This document shows positions 1 through 11,747 of a stretch of DNA of 64,000 nucleotides, one piece after another. Origin of the DNA: Elephas maximus indicus (Eukaryota > Chordata > Mammalia > Proboscidea > Elephantidae). Below the pieces are notes generated by a model. That model saw only the letters and a program-made list of their open reading frames with translations, was not told where the DNA came from and did no database searches. A program made the translations under genes and the position numbers. Within the stretch, counting starts at the first letter, position 1. Every line of letters begins with the position of its first letter. Where the stretch lies: NCBI RefSeq assembly GCF_024166365.1, contig NC_064835.1, forward strand, positions 59,128,607 to 59,192,606. The letters are read 5' to 3'.

Positions 1-1330
1 TAAAGGGCCTGGGCAATTTTTAGTTATGTTGTACTTGGATTACTGTAGTTTTCCATTTACTTTAATCACAGGGCGTGGTATCAAAGACACTCTAAGAGAT
101 CTCTTATATTTCAGGCATATTCTTCTTTACCTCTGTTATGTAATATCTATCCAATTTCCACTTGGTAATCAGGATTGATCTCACCACAGAATACAATATC
201 TCCCTTCTTTGCCTGTTGATCCAGAGGCATGAGGAGCCCAAAGTGGCTGGGTGGCATTCTTAACTTCCAGTTCAATGCTATCAGAGCTGAGTATCCTGGT
301 GAGAGCATTCCACCCTTTAGAATTAAGACCTCTAGACCTACAGAACATAGGGTCATGGGAACAGGTAGCAAAAAATTTGTGAGTGGGTCACTAGGAGTAA
401 CAGTGAGTGGTTTCACATTTATACCCCTTGATTCCAGGACTCATGAATCTTGGCTTTGGAAGAAACACCACCATATATCAGACCCTGGTTTAGAGCACAT
501 ATGACCTCCTGGAGAATATTGTTCCAACCCTGGAGGTGTTGCCACCTAGCTGGCACCATAATTGTGTCTTTAGAAGACCATTTCATCATTCTATAAAGCC
601 GACAGCTTCAGGATGATGGGGAACATGTTAAGACCAGTGAATTCCATGAGCATGGGCCCATTGCCACTCTTCTTTTGCTGTAAAGAGACTTCCTTGATCA
701 AGGAATGCTGTGTGGGATACCATGATGGTGAATAAGGCATTCTGTAAGTCCATTAATGGTACTTTTGGCAGAAGCATTGCATGCAGGGAAGGCAAATCCA
801 TATTTAGAGTAGTTGTCTATTCCAGCAAGAACAAAATGCTGCCATTTCCATGATGAAAGTGGTCCAATGTAATCAATCTGTCACCAGGTTGCTGGCTGTT
901 CACCTTGAGGAATGGTGCCATATCGTGGACTCAGTGTTGGTCTCTATTGCTGGCAGACTGGGCACTCAGCAGCGGCTGTAGCCAAGTCAGCCTTGGTGAG
1001 TGAAAATCCATGTTGCTGAGCCCATGCATAACCTCCATCTCTGTCACCATTGCCACTTTGTTCATAAGCCCTTTGGGCAATGACTGGAGTGGCTGGGGAA
1101 AGAGGATGACTGTTTTTCACAGAATGCATCATCCTATCCACTTGATTACTAAAATCTTCCTCTGCTGAGGTCACCCTTTCTTAAGCATTCACGTGAGACA
1201 CAAATGTCTTCACTTCTTTGACTCACTCAAAGAAGCCTGTCCATATACCTCTTCCTTATACCTCTTTGTCCCTATTTTTCCAGTCATGTTCCTTCCAAGT
1301 CCCTGGGCATCCAGTCAAACCATTGGCCAC
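1..1330 (-). pseudogene. ERVL pol 3' part: integrase and dUTPase-like domain, broken
   Basis: The minus-strand frame at 1174-944 contains the integrase N-terminal zinc-binding end, with a HGF...LTKADL stretch followed by a CPVCQQ knuckle. The frame at 416-147 contains GEINPDYQVEIG near its end, resembling the conserved GxIDxDYxG motif of dUTPases, which ERVL elements carry downstream of integrase. The core between them is split by stops and frame changes. Function in a live virus would be DNA integration and dUTP removal; neither can be made from this copy. Confidence 0.75.
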
Positions 1331-2800
1331 AGCCCATGAATCAGTATACAATCACACATCTATCCATTTCTTTTTCCAAGCAAAGTGAACAACCACATCG
1401 GCTGCTAAAAGTTCTGCCCACGGGAGGATTTCCCTTCACCACTGTTGTTGAGGGAGGTCCAGAAAGGGGCTTCCCGCTTTCAGGTGGTGTCTTCTTATCA
1501 CACAGAACCATCTATAAACCAGAGACAAGTTTCCTCTTCCTCAGTTAACTGATCATAAAGTACTCCCCATGAGTCCATGGGTGCAGACTGGGAGAGAGCA
1601 GGTAACGTGACAGGAGTAGAGACCATGGACATTTAGGCCACTTCCTCATGCAGCTTACTTGTACCTTCAGGTCCTGCTTGGACCCAATCTTGTATATACC
1701 ACTTCCGTTTAATGATGGAGTGCTGCCATGCACATCCAAATTCATGGCTCTGTATGTCAGACAATACCCAGTTCATGATGAGCAGCTCAGGCCTCATGGT
1801 GACTTGGTGTCCCATGGTTAAGTGTACAGTCTCTACTAAGGCCCAATAACAAGCCAAAAACTGTTTCTCAAAAGGAGACTAGTTATCTGCACTGGATGGT
1901 AGGGTTTTGCTCCAAAATCCTAAGGGTCTGCACTGTGGTTCACCAGTACGGGCCTCCAAAGACTCCAAACAGCATCCCTGTCTATCACTGACATTTCAAG
2001 CACCATTGGATCAGCCAGATCATATGGTCCAAGTGGCAGAATGGCTTGCATGGCAGCCTGAACCTCTTGTAGTGTATTCTCTTGTTCTGAGCCCCACACA
2101 AAACTAGCAGATTTTCGAGTCACTTGATAAACAAGCCAGAGTAGTACACCCAAATGAGGTATATGTTGCCTACAAAACCTAAAAAGGTCCACCAGGCATT
2201 GTGCCTCCTTTTTAGTTGTGGGAGGGGCCAAATGCAATAACTTACCCTACACTTTAGAAGAAATTCCCAATGCCCCACACCACTGGACACTCTTAGAAAT
2301 TTCTCTATAGTCTGAAGTATATGTTTTGTCAGATTAATTTCAAACCCACTAGCATGCAAATGTTTTACCAATAAATGCAGAGTTATTAACACTTCTTCCT
2401 TACTAGTTCCAGTCACTATAATGTCAACAATATAATGGGCCAGTATGATGTCTTGTGGAAGGGAAAGGCGATCAGGGTCCCTTGGGACTAAATTTTGACA
2501 TAGGGCTGGAGAGTTGATTTAGCTCTGGGTAGGACAGTGAAGGTGTATTCCTGGCTTTGCTAGCTGAAGGCAAGCTGCTTCTGGTGTTCTTTCAAAGCCA
2601 GAATCAAGAAAAAGGCATTGGTTAGATCAGTAGCTGTGTACCAGGTACCAGGATATGTATTAATTTGCTCAAGCAATGAAATCATATCTGGAACAGCAGC
2701 TGCAATTGAAGTCGCCACCTGGTTAAGTTTATGATAATCCACTATCATTCTCTAAGATCCATCTTTTTTTTTTTTTTGCACAGGCTGAAAAGACAAATTG
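1331..2800 (-). pseudogene. ERVL pol middle part: reverse transcriptase and RNase H, broken
   Basis: The frame at 2748-2560 (VDYHKLNQ, then TWYTATDLTNAFF) is the RT fingers/palm region. The frame at 2237-1920 is the thumb/connection region, and 1857-1545 continues toward RNase H. A DSWAVANGL RNase H-like motif can be read at about 1345-1318. At 2434-2423 the catalytic box reads Y-I-V-D where two aspartates are expected, so one metal-binding Asp is lost. Several frameshifts separate these blocks. A poly(T) run at 2763-2777 interrupts the start of RT. Confidence 0.8.
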
Positions 2801-3330
2801 AATGAGGGTGTTGTGAGAACCACCACCCCTGCATTCTCCAAGTCCTCGATGGTGGCAGTAATCTCTGTACTCTCTCCAGGAATGTCATATTACTTTTGGT
2901 TTACTATTTTCCTAGGTAGGAGCAGTTCTAATAGCTCCCACTTGGCTTTTCCTACCTTAATAGTCCTTACTCCACTTGTCAGGGACCCAATGTGAGAGTT
3001 CTGCCAGTTGCTAAGTATATCTATTGCAATTATGCATTCTGGAACTGGGGAAATCACAGGATGTGTTCAGAAACACACTGGACCCACTGAAAGATGAACC
3101 TGAAGTAAGATCCCATTAATAACCTGACCTCCACAAACCCCTTTTCTGACTGATGGACCACAGTGATGTTTTGGGTATCCTGGAATTAGTGTCATTTCAG
3201 AGCCAGTGTGCAGTAATGTTTCAAAAGTCCGATTATTTTCTTTTCCCCAGTGAACACTCTTCTATAAAATCATAAACCCCTTTAGGGAAGACTGGGAGAA
3301 AGATTATTAGTATAAATATTTAGCACTGTA
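2801..3330 (-). pseudogene. ERVL protease region, broken
   Basis: On the minus strand, positions 3210-3199 read HTGS in a LLHTGSEMTLIPG context. This is the retroviral aspartic protease active-site loop with the catalytic Asp replaced by His. It lies between gag and RT as expected for pro. No uninterrupted frame covers the region. The boundaries are approximate. Confidence 0.65.
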
Positions 3331-3399
3331 ATGGAATCCTTCCTCTAGGGGACCTGGCCTCCCCTTCATTCAAGGGGCTGTGGGTCTTTAAACTTGCCT

Positions 3400-4920
3400 G
3401 AGTCTGTGAACTGATTGAGGAGATGTGACTGTCTCTGTTCTGGTGATTTGAGTTCGACTGCTGTTCACCTGACCTCGAATTCTCTTGCTTATACCAATCA
3501 AGGAAATATTTAGTAGATTTCCTATCTATTTCATTCCTAGGGACACCATGACTAAGTAGCCAATGCCATAAATCAACAAGAGTTAGACTATTCTGATTAC
3601 TGCTCTGACTTGGCTATCCATTACTGTAACCATGCCACCTTGTCTTTGTTGACTGAATGCTGCCATCACAGCGTCCACCAGCCCCACTGTATTTAGGTGT
3701 CTTTAGTTAGGGCAGTTTTCACTGTCAAATCTGCCTTACATAATATAGCAATTACAGTAGTCTCAAGGATACTGGGGCTCCCTTCACAAATTTGTTCCTC
3801 ACCATTGTGGTAAAAGGAGTGTCCTCTGGGCACTCCATGTGTAGGTCTGTGAGTTTAACCTGATAAATCCACTCTAACTTGCCAATTTCCCTAAGACTTT
3901 GGAAACTTTCTTCTACAGTATACCAAGGCAAGTCTGGTACTTAAACTTCATTTAGTGTAGGCCACTGCATAATCCACTATTCAGTGAACCAACCAAATAA
4001 ACAATTAGATCCTTTCCTAATCTCTCAAGCTGGAATATTGAATGACGTATCTGTGTTTAGTGGGCCCATGTCAATTATCTCAGACTGATCCAATTTTATA
4101 TTCCTTGCACCATTATCCCATGCCTTTAATAGCCATTCCCACATATATTCCCCAGGTTTCTGTCTGTACATATTAGAAAAATCATGCAATTCTTTTGGAG
4201 TGTAGCATACTACTTCCTGAGTCATACTTTGTACTTCACCTTTTTGAGTTGGCTGGAACTTAACTCTAGTTATAGACCTATAACCAAAAAAGGATGGTGA
4301 GTGTGTGTTCTAAGAACATTCAGCAATGTCTTGGAAGGCATCTGTCTCAGGCGATGACCTAGGCAATGACTCAGATGCCTCCCCAGGTGATGACTCATAC
4401 ACCAGTCCAGTAGATATTTCAGTCAAAGATTCTTCATACACGGCTGGGTTAATGTCATCAAATGGTGGTGGAGGGGCAAATGGTTTTGCTGGGGAGGGTG
4501 GCTTAGCAGACAAAGACGGAGTAATCTCTTTAGATGGAAGTGATAGGACTAGTTCTGTTACCAGGAGTGATTCAATGGATTTTAGGGGCTCAGTGACCCC
4601 AACTTCCTGAGTATCTGCCCATATGTCCCTATCCCAAATTTCAGGATCCTATTTCTTCCCAATCAATGCCCTCACTTTAACTTCAGACATGACTTGAAGT
4701 TGGGAATGCAATTGCCATTGTAATTCAGCCACTCTTATGGTAAGACGCTGGCTTTGGTTTTCAGCAATATCAGCTCTGTTACTACAACAAATAAGACTTT
4801 CTTTCAGGTCACATGTGGTAACTTTGAGGTCATTTATGCAGCACTGGATCTGGGCCTCTGAAGACCTGAGCTCATCTTTTTCTTTCACCACTTTGTCCAG
4901 CAAAAGTATAGCCAATCAAC
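3400..4920 (-). pseudogene. ERVL gag, broken
   Basis: The frame at 4915-4649 is a heptad-rich, charged coiled coil (EKDELRSSEAQIQ and similar). The frame at 4513-4310 is proline/serine-rich (AKPFAPPPPFDD). The frame at 4225-4025 (YMWEWLLKAWDNGA) resembles ERVL capsid. The order, coiled coil then proline-rich linker then capsid, fits class III gag. The 3990-3409 part is repeated at 47365-46790, which supports reading it as part of a mobile family. Stops and frameshifts are frequent. Confidence 0.7.
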
Positions 4921-5228
4921 CAGTTTCCTTATAGTTCTTATTCTGACAAAGTTGTAGAAAACTATCAAACATGGGATCGCCTAGAGCCTTGCCTCTCACC
5001 AATACTTGATCTGTTGGTGGTGATATTTAGTGTATTTCTATTACCATCTCATGTCACAGCATAGCAGTGCCCCTCTTTAAAACTGGAAGCAGAGTCATCA
5101 ACATCTTTAATAATAACTAGACTTGAGAATCAGTTGAGAAAACTCATCCTTACAATTCTGTTTGCCTAGAACCATTGTTTGTACAAAATATCTTAGCCTG
5201 GATTCTTTAAAGAAATAAAACCAGTGAA

Positions 5229-5233
5229 GCATA

Positions 5234-5284
<51 letters not shown>
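5229..5284. repeat. (TA)n microsatellite
   Basis: Almost pure TA dinucleotides interrupted once by ACA, inside the LTR. Related TA-rich stretches continue at 5457-5507, 5671-5699 and 5850-5870 between SINE insertions. Confidence 0.95.
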
Positions 5285-5288
<4 letters not shown>

Positions 5289-5302
5289 CAAAGGAAAAAA
5301 AA

Positions 5303-5455
5303 ATCCGTTGCCGTTGAGTCTATTTCAACTCATAGCGACCCTATAGGACAGAGTAGAACTGCCCCATAGAGTTTCCAGGGAGTGCCTGGTGGATTCAAAC
5401 CACTGACCTCGTGGTTATCAGCTGTAGAGCTTAACCACTATGCTTTCAGTGATTC
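5303..5455 (-). repeat. AfroSINE-type SINE, near full length
   Basis: Reverse of the consensus: tail (CCGTTGCCGTTGAGTC) first and head (TTAACCACTATGC) last. It lies within the TA-rich part of the LTR. Confidence 0.9.
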
Positions 5456-5507
5456 CATATATATATATATGCATATATATAAATATAATAATTATATAAA
5501 TATATAT

Positions 5508-5668
5508 GGAAACCCTGGTGGCTTAGTGGTTAAGTGCTATGGCTGCTAACCAAAAGACCAGCTGTTCAAATCTACCAAGTGCTCCTTGGAAACCCTATGG
5601 GGAAGTTCTACCTTGTCCTCTAGGGTCACTATGAGTCAGAACCAACTTGACGGCAATGGGTTTTTTTT
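5508..5668 (+). repeat. AfroSINE-type SINE, near full length
   Basis: Head AACCCTGGTGGCTTAGTGG, body GCTGCTAACCAAAAGACC, tail GGCAATGGG followed by a T run. Flanked on both sides by TA microsatellite. Confidence 0.9.
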
Positions 5669-5701
5669 AATACATAAATATATATATTCAAATATATACT
5701 A

Positions 5702-5847
5702 AAACCCTGGTGACGTAGTGGTTAAGTGCTACAGCTGCTAACCAAAAGGCCCACAGGGGCACCTTAGAAACTCTATGGGGCAGTTCTACCCTGCCCTATA
5801 GGGTTGCTACTAGTGGGAATTGACTAAATGGCAACAGATTTTTTTTT
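5702..5847 (+). repeat. AfroSINE-type SINE with internal B-box-region deletion
   Basis: Head AACCCTGGTGACGTAGTGG and tail GGCAACAGATTTTT are present. The bases between CCAAAAGGCC and CACAGGGGCACC are missing, removing the GTTCGAATC (B box) segment. Confidence 0.88.
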
Positions 5848-6576
5848 ATGTGTGTGTATATATATATAAAATGAAAGAGAGAGAGATTTATCTCAAGGAA
5901 ATGGCTCCCGTAGTTGTAGAGGTTGGCAAGTCCCAAGTCCATGGGTCAAGGTTCTTCTGACTCACATAGATGCAAGGGCTGATGAACCCAAGATTGATAG
6001 GTCAGACATCAAGTTTTGGCTCATAGGCCGCAGAGGCTGACGAATCTCCAGATGATCAGGCAATATGGTAGGGCTCTGGCTTAAGCCCCAGGAACTGGAA
6101 GTCAGATGATGATGAGTTGAATGCAGGATCCAGAGACAGCAAATGCCAGTGAGCTTTGCCAGAGAGTCCACGTATATTGGATGGAGGCCACACCCCTGAA
6201 GAAATTCCCCTTACAACTGATTGGATGATCACATCAGATCACATCATGGAGGTGATTACCTCATATCACAAATTGGAGGATGACTACATTGTTATGTAAC
6301 TGCCAGATTACATCATTACATAACTGCCAAACTACATCATTACATAACTGGGAAACCACTGAGAGCCATAGACCAGTAGAGTTGACACACAACTTTAACC
6401 ATCATAGAAGGAGTCTTCAGGGTCATGCAAGTTTTTATAATCCTACAATTTGACTCCACAACTCTAAACTAGTCTTCTGTTTAGTTAAGCTGGTATAGTT
6501 GGAGTAGAATGATTTATTGTATATTCTACTAGTGGGCTGAATGCCTAAAATCAAAACATGCTTTGTAAACCAAAAG

Positions 6577-6774
6577 CAAACCCATTATTGTCAAATTGAT
6601 TCTGACTCATCATGACCCTATAAGACAGAGTAGAACTGTACCATAGGATTTCCAAGGCTATAATCTTTACGGAAACAGACTGCCACATCTTTCTCCTGAA
6701 GAGTGGCTGGTGGGTTTTAACTGCCGGTGTTTTGGTTGGCAGCTGAGTGCTTAACCACTGCATTACCAGGGATT
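6577..6774 (-). repeat. AfroSINE-type SINE, long variant
   Basis: Reverse copy with an extra internal segment (AAGGCTATAATCTTTACGGA ... CATCTTTCTCC) absent from short copies. This marks a distinct and probably older subfamily also seen at 13018 and 26047. Confidence 0.88.
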
Positions 6775-7020
6775 CTTACAAGCTTAGTAGTACATGTCTT
6801 TTTCTCCTAGTATGATACTTCAAGCTTGGACCTCTAGATCAACACTATCCAATATAATATTGCACGAACTTCATATATAATTTTAAATGTTCTGATAGCC
6901 ATACTCTAAAAGGTTGAAAATAAAATTGATTTTGATTATATATATTTGCTTATATATAACCTTTTAAAGTATGGCTGTCAGAAACGTTTATATATACATA
7001 TACATAATATATATTTGCTT

Positions 7021-7180
7021 GGAAACCTTGGTGGACTAGTTAAGAGCTACTGCTGCTAACCAAAAGGTCGGCAGTTTGAATCCACCAGGCGCTCCATGGA
7101 AACTCTGTGGGGCAGTTCTACTCTGTCCTATAGTGTTGCTATGAGTCGGAATTGACTCGACAGCAGTAGGTTTGGTTTTG
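7021..7180 (+). repeat. AfroSINE-type SINE, near full length
   Basis: Head GGAAACCTTGGTGGACTAG, body GCTGCTAACCAAAAGGTCGG, tail ATTGACTCGACAGCAGTAGG followed by T-rich sequence. Confidence 0.9.
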
Positions 7181-7471
7181 TTTTTGTATATTTACTTAAC
7201 ATAATATATCCAGAATACTTCATTATATAATTACTAGAGACACTTTACATTAATTTAATTATTGCACTAAGTCATTGAAATCTTATCTGTATTTTATAGT
7301 TACGGCACAACTCAATTTGGAGTAGCCACACTTAAGTGCTTGATAGTCACATATGGCTAGTGATTAGTGTATTGAGCAGCATATTTCTAGACACGGTCGT
7401 TGGTAATAAGAAAACGCAAATTTAAAAGCTACAAGTGAAAAATAAACCTTCACAAAGCTAAGTGCTCCTCA

Positions 7472-7558
7472 AAAATTCCTGGCTATGTTCTAAAATTCAT
7501 GTGTGCTGGGTTGTGTACTTTCAACTCAGCATCACTCCTACCACCATATGCATTCTCC
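7472..7558 (+). repeat. 87-bp near-identical direct repeat, copy 1
   Basis: Matches 8675-8761 with about three mismatches; flanks do not match. It contains the stretch CACTCCTACCACCATATGCA. Nature unknown; see findings. Confidence 0.9.
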
Positions 7559-7754
7559 TCAATGAGGTGGTACCTCAGAAAATGTGAGCCCCTCGTCCAT
7601 CTTTGCCATGTCACCTTTTTAGAAGAACACAGAAAAGTAAATCCTAAGCAAAAGCCCAATACATGTGTTTGAAATGGCTCTATCTCAGGCTTGGGAGCAG
7701 GGTGAAGTTAGATATGGTAGCAGAGAGGATACTTTGTCTCCCTCTAGAGGCAAA

Positions 7755-7965
7755 AATTAATGTAGTGGAAAGTATGTATGTAAATTGAGTTAGACCCAGG
7801 TTTGAATTTGAGAGCAACTTGTAAACTGTGGACTCCGGGTCATTTCCTTAACTTCCCTAGACTTTGACACATATATAAAATGGAGATTCTCATATAAATA
7901 ACTGGCAGAGTGTGGGGATTACAGCCCAGTGCCTAACAAAGTGGAAGTATTCAATAAATGATACA
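7755..7965 (+). repeat. MIR-like SINE
   Basis: The tRNA-like part (GACCCAGGTTTGAATTTGAG), the core (TCATTTCCTTAACTTCCCTA), an AAAATGGAGAT segment and a tail (GCCTAACAAAGTGGAAGTATTC) occur in MIR order. Strongly diverged. Confidence 0.55.
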
Positions 7966-9930
7966 TGGATGGGAGCCAAAAATCTTCACTTTTATATTAA
8001 ACATAAGGAACTAGAATAGAAGTAGTGCCTTTTGAGGAGTCACAGCTTTTGAATTGTAGAGAGAAACCTTGGATGTTATTTAGTAACTTACCCTCATTTT
8101 ACTGACAAGAAAATTGTATAAATATGGGCCATTTATTCAAGGAATTTTTAATTATTCCTTCAGTAAAGAAGTTAAGTCTACAGGCATCTTCTGTCATGTG
8201 GATTCATCAGAGAATTAATCATTCTAGAAAACAGTATTTCTTATACAGGCAGTGATTTAGATTACAGATAGGTTTAAAGAGCTTTTATTTTGTGAAAGTA
8301 TTGCCGTAATGTGTTTTATATGATAATGTCTTATTAAAGGTACAAAGTCTGTTATACATACTGTAGGAAAAATTAGAAAATTAAGGAGAAGAGAGGCAAC
8401 TAAAAGAGACTGTGGAAGTGTCTCTTCTGACCAACAAGGGGAGATCGGGGCATACTGGAGATAAATAATAAGGTTTATGCATCTCTTCCTTCCCACAGGT
8501 TTCAGAGAAGTTTCCCACAATGCTTCTTCTCGTGAAATGTATGTTTCTAACACAGGAGAAGCTATATGTAACTTTTGTAATCAAGATTCCAAAAAAAAAA
8601 AGTTTACATTGTGACCCAAGTATTAAGGGAGAGTTAGTGTGTCTGCATACGAAAGACTTGGGCAGATCTAAAAGAAAATTCCTGGCTATGTTCTAAAATC
8701 CATGTGTGCTGTGTTGTGTGCTTTCAACTCAGCATCACTCCTACCACCATATGCATTCTCCCCTAAATCATAGGAGAGAAGTCTAGCACTACCTTTCCCA
8801 GAAGCCCATTCATCTTATGGATAAGAGTTCAGGCAAGCCTGTGAGAGTCATTCCCAGAGATTTGGAAGATGGAAGAGGAGAAACTATTATTCACCATTAA
8901 GAGTGGGAGGCAAGTGGCGGGGCAGCTGAGATCATTGGTGGCTATATTGACCTTCTGTCTGTGCGATAGACTGGATGCCTTTCCATGCTTCAAAAAACTA
9001 TCTTATTTGGCCTTCTGGATAGAGAATTGGAGGTCTACTTTGAAATCATTATTTATACCTCCAGACCCAACTTCAGAAATTATATGTATTCTAAGAAATT
9101 GAGGGCTTTCTGAAGGTACATTACCTTTGAGTCAACCCCCAAAAATGTCTTTAATTTCTTGAAATACAATTTATCCACTGAAGGTATGATGCTTGGCAAG
9201 ATATCCATAGTCATGTAAGTCAGTAAAAGCAATACCCAAAGTGTTTGCCTAATACCACAGAAGATGTATCTTATATTTTCTTGTGCAAACAACCTCAAAA
9301 AATTTCTTCTTCCAAAAGGATGGCATTTTGAGGTAGCCGTTTTATAGTTGTTGAAGAAATTAAATTACTTCTAAAATTTATGTATCTTTCTTAACTTTTA
9401 TGTTCCTTCAGGAATATAGCATATTATATGGTGTGAGGTTTGACTATAACTGCAAAATATCACCTGCCTCAATTTGTTTCTAATAGTATTCATTCTTTCC
9501 TAATTTGAAATTGGTCTATTTCTGGGATCTAGTTTTTGCTTCTCATAATTGTATGGTTAATACTTGGTTATGATAAAAATGTTTAATTTTGAAGCTTGAT
9601 AACATATTTTAATATCATGGCACTCCTCAAAACTAAAATTTCTTTTACAAATGTTTCTCTGCTATTTTTTTAATTTAATCCTCCACATTAAATTTAGACT
9701 CACTTAGACTAATTTATCACAAATTAAAAAACATCTTGTGATTTTGATTATCCTATGATTTATAGAGCATTTATATTGTTAAAATATTGGCGCTTCTCAA
9801 TCAAAGACATGATGCGTCTCTCCTTTTAGTTATCATCTTGTATATTTCCCTGCTAATATCATAGTTGTGGTTGTTAGTGATATTGACATTTATTTTTGTT
9901 TGTTTTGCTTTTTATAGTTCTTTCTTACTT
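7966..9930. other. AT-rich non-repeat sequence, no gene seen
   Basis: Apart from the 8675-8761 repeat I recognise no element or gene. Around 8040-8115 a stretch ending CCCTCATTTTACTGACAAG resembles an old MIR-type core. Reading frames are short (77-98 codons) and have no recognisable motifs. Confidence 0.5.
8675..8761 (+). repeat. 87-bp near-identical direct repeat, copy 2
   Basis: Second copy of the 7472-7558 sequence, same orientation, start-to-start distance 1203 bp. No known repeat family recognised. Confidence 0.9.
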
Positions 9931-10327
9931 TTTTAAAATTTAATTTATTTTATTTGTTGTTGTTGAGAATATACACAGCAGAACATACACCAATTCAACA
10001 ATTTCTACATGTACAATTCAGTGACATTGATTACATTCTTCAAGTTGTGCAACCATTCTCATCCTACTTTTCCAAATTATTCCTCCCCCATTAACATAAG
10101 CTCACTGCCCCAAGCTTCGCATCCAACCTCTTGAATTGCTGTTTTCAATTTGATCCCATATGCTTAGTTCTTAAAAGAGTATGATGCTCAAGTCAGACGT
10201 TCTTTGCCAATTAAGCTAAATGATTGTTTGGATGAAACAAGACTTCAAAGACTATTTCTAAAGTTTAAAGATTACCTCAGGAGAATAGTCTTGGGGTTTC
10301 ATTCAGCCTCAATAGCTCCAGAAAATC
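9931..10327 (-). mobile_element. L1 3' UTR fragment
   Basis: Reverse orientation. The plus strand reads GTTGTTGAGAATATACACAG then TACAATTCAGTGACATTGAT and GTGCAACCATTCTCATCC. This is the reversed 3' UTR of an older L1 family with the classic ACATTGATTACATTC / GTTGTGCAACC block. It is 5'-truncated and ends where the next LTR begins. Confidence 0.65.
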
Positions 10328-11061
10328 TGTACTAGTTTTTGCTGGCTGCTGTAACAAATTATCACAAGTTTAGTGATTTAATACAATTTTTTTTCTTTTT
10401 TACTGTACTTTAAATGAAAGTTTACAGAACAAACTACTTTTTCATTAAACAGTTAGAACATACACTATTTTATGACATTGGTTAACAACCCCATTACATG
10501 TCAACACCCTCCCTTCTCAAACTTGGATTCCTTATTACCAGTTTCCTTTCCTCTCTTGCCTTCTAGTCCTTGCCCCAGGGCTAGTGTGCCCCTTTAGTCT
10601 AGCTTTGTTTTATGGCCCAAACAACACAAAATTTTTATCTTATAATTCTGGAGGTCAGAAGCCTGAAATGGATCTCACTGGGTTAAAATTTAGACGTTGG
10701 CAGGGCTATATTTCTTTTTGGAAGCTCTAGAGGAGAATCCATTTTCTTGCCTTTTCTAGCTTCAGGGGGCTGCTCACATTCCTAGGTTTGTGGCCTCCTT
10801 CCATCTTCAAAGCCGGCAGTGTACTATCTTCAAATATTGTTCAGTTTCTGATCATCTGCCTTTCTCTTCCACTTATAAAGACTCTTGTGATTACATTGGA
10901 CCCACTGGATAATCCAGGATAATATCACCATCTCAAGATCAGCTAATTAGAAACCTTGATTCTCTCCGCAACCTTAATTCCCCTTTGCCATGTAATCTAA
11001 CATACTTACAGATTCTAAGGGTTAGGACCATTTTTATGGTGCTATTATTCTGCCTACCACA
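10328..11061 (-). repeat. MaLR-like LTR, split by an L1 3' end
   Basis: On the minus strand it begins TGTGGTAGGCAGAATAATAG at 11061 and ends ...AACTAGTACA at 10328, so it has TG...CA LTR ends. Internal phrases such as TAATTCTGGAGGTCAGAAGC and AGAGGAGAATCCATTTTC (plus strand) are typical of mammalian MaLR LTRs. The L1 fragment at 10386-10612 interrupts it. No flanking duplication was recognised. Confidence 0.55.
10386..10612 (-). mobile_element. 5'-truncated L1 3' end inserted in an LTR
   Basis: The plus strand starts with a poly(T)-rich run and ACTGTACTTTAAATGAAAG, the reversed L1 3' terminus also seen at about 11760 and 33200. It continues through CTTCTAGTCCTTGCCCC, also present at 33361. 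Only about 0.23 kb was inserted. Confidence 0.75.
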
Positions 11062-11747
11062 CCAATTGAATGTCAAATTGCAGTTTAAGGAGCTGAGAAT
11101 ACAGTCGTATACCAAACACAATCCCTGCCCTCATGATCTCACAATCTAAAGAGGAAGCAGATGACAAATCAGGAATCACACCACACTGTGAAGTCTACGT
11201 CAGCTTCCCAGCTTGCCAAGTACCTCCATGTTGAGAATCAGGTTGGCCTGAATAGAAAACCTGAACGTTTTAGTCACTGAGAAGGAGTCTGCTTTGTGCT
11301 TTGGTCTTCTGTGGGCTTAGTTACTGTAAATCAGTCCTGAGGAAATTGTTCAGCTATGGGGCACTGACAAAATTGATTTTCTGGCTCCACAAAGCTGAGA
11401 ACCATTCCCTTGAACATGATAATCTTACTTGGTTGTTGACTGCTCTGAGTCTATAGAGGACATCTATCTCTACAGCAAGAAAATAGGATGCCAAGCACTC
11501 TCATAGTCCAATTCAACATGCTTAACCATCCATCTAGGACTTACAAGCAAGGAGGGACTGCTAAAACCCAGCTTTGAGCACCTTCACTCATCACCCAATT
11601 CAGAGGTAAAAAGAATAGACTTTGAAATGCTCTAGGGTAAGAGGAGGAGTGATTTTTATACAGAATTGTCTGTTTACTGTGTGTCTACCACCACCCCATG
11701 GGGAGGGAGTAACATCCTTCTCACCTTAAACCACATGATGAAGGACT
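11062..11747. other. Unique sequence, no gene seen
   Basis: Moderately AT-rich, with short open frames only. No recognised repeat between the LTR end and the poly(T) of the next L1. Confidence 0.5.

Larger units (their letters stand above)
1..6407 (-). mobile_element. Decayed ERVL-type endogenous retrovirus (LTR-gag-pro-pol; 3' end outside window)
   Basis: Read on the minus strand, the order is LTR (6407-5189), gag (about 4920-3400), protease (about 3330-2800), RT/RNase H (about 2800-1331) and integrase plus a dUTPase-like end (1330-1). This is the layout of class III ERVL proviruses. All genes are cut by stops and frameshifts, so this is an old fossil. The end of pol and any 3' LTR lie beyond position 1. 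The class III call rests on the gag coiled coil, the dUTPase-like block after integrase and the LTR type. A second, shorter piece of the same gag lies at about 46.8-47.4 kb. Confidence 0.85.
5189..6407 (-). repeat. ERVL-type LTR (MLT2-like), interrupted by SINEs and TA microsatellite
   Basis: On the minus strand the block starts TATGATGGTTAAAGTTGTG at 6407 and ends near AGAATCCAGGCTAAGATA at 5189. It matches, with divergence, the plus-strand LTR at 23983-24530. It abuts the gag side of the provirus, so it is most simply its 5' LTR. Its 3' part is expanded by TA microsatellite and three SINE copies. MLT2-like is a judgement from memory of the family. Confidence 0.6.

Noticed and set aside
5229..5870. 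CRISPR-like alternation of repeats and spacers
   Set aside because: The units are whole SINEs in both orientations between TA microsatellites in a mammalian genome; no short constant repeats.
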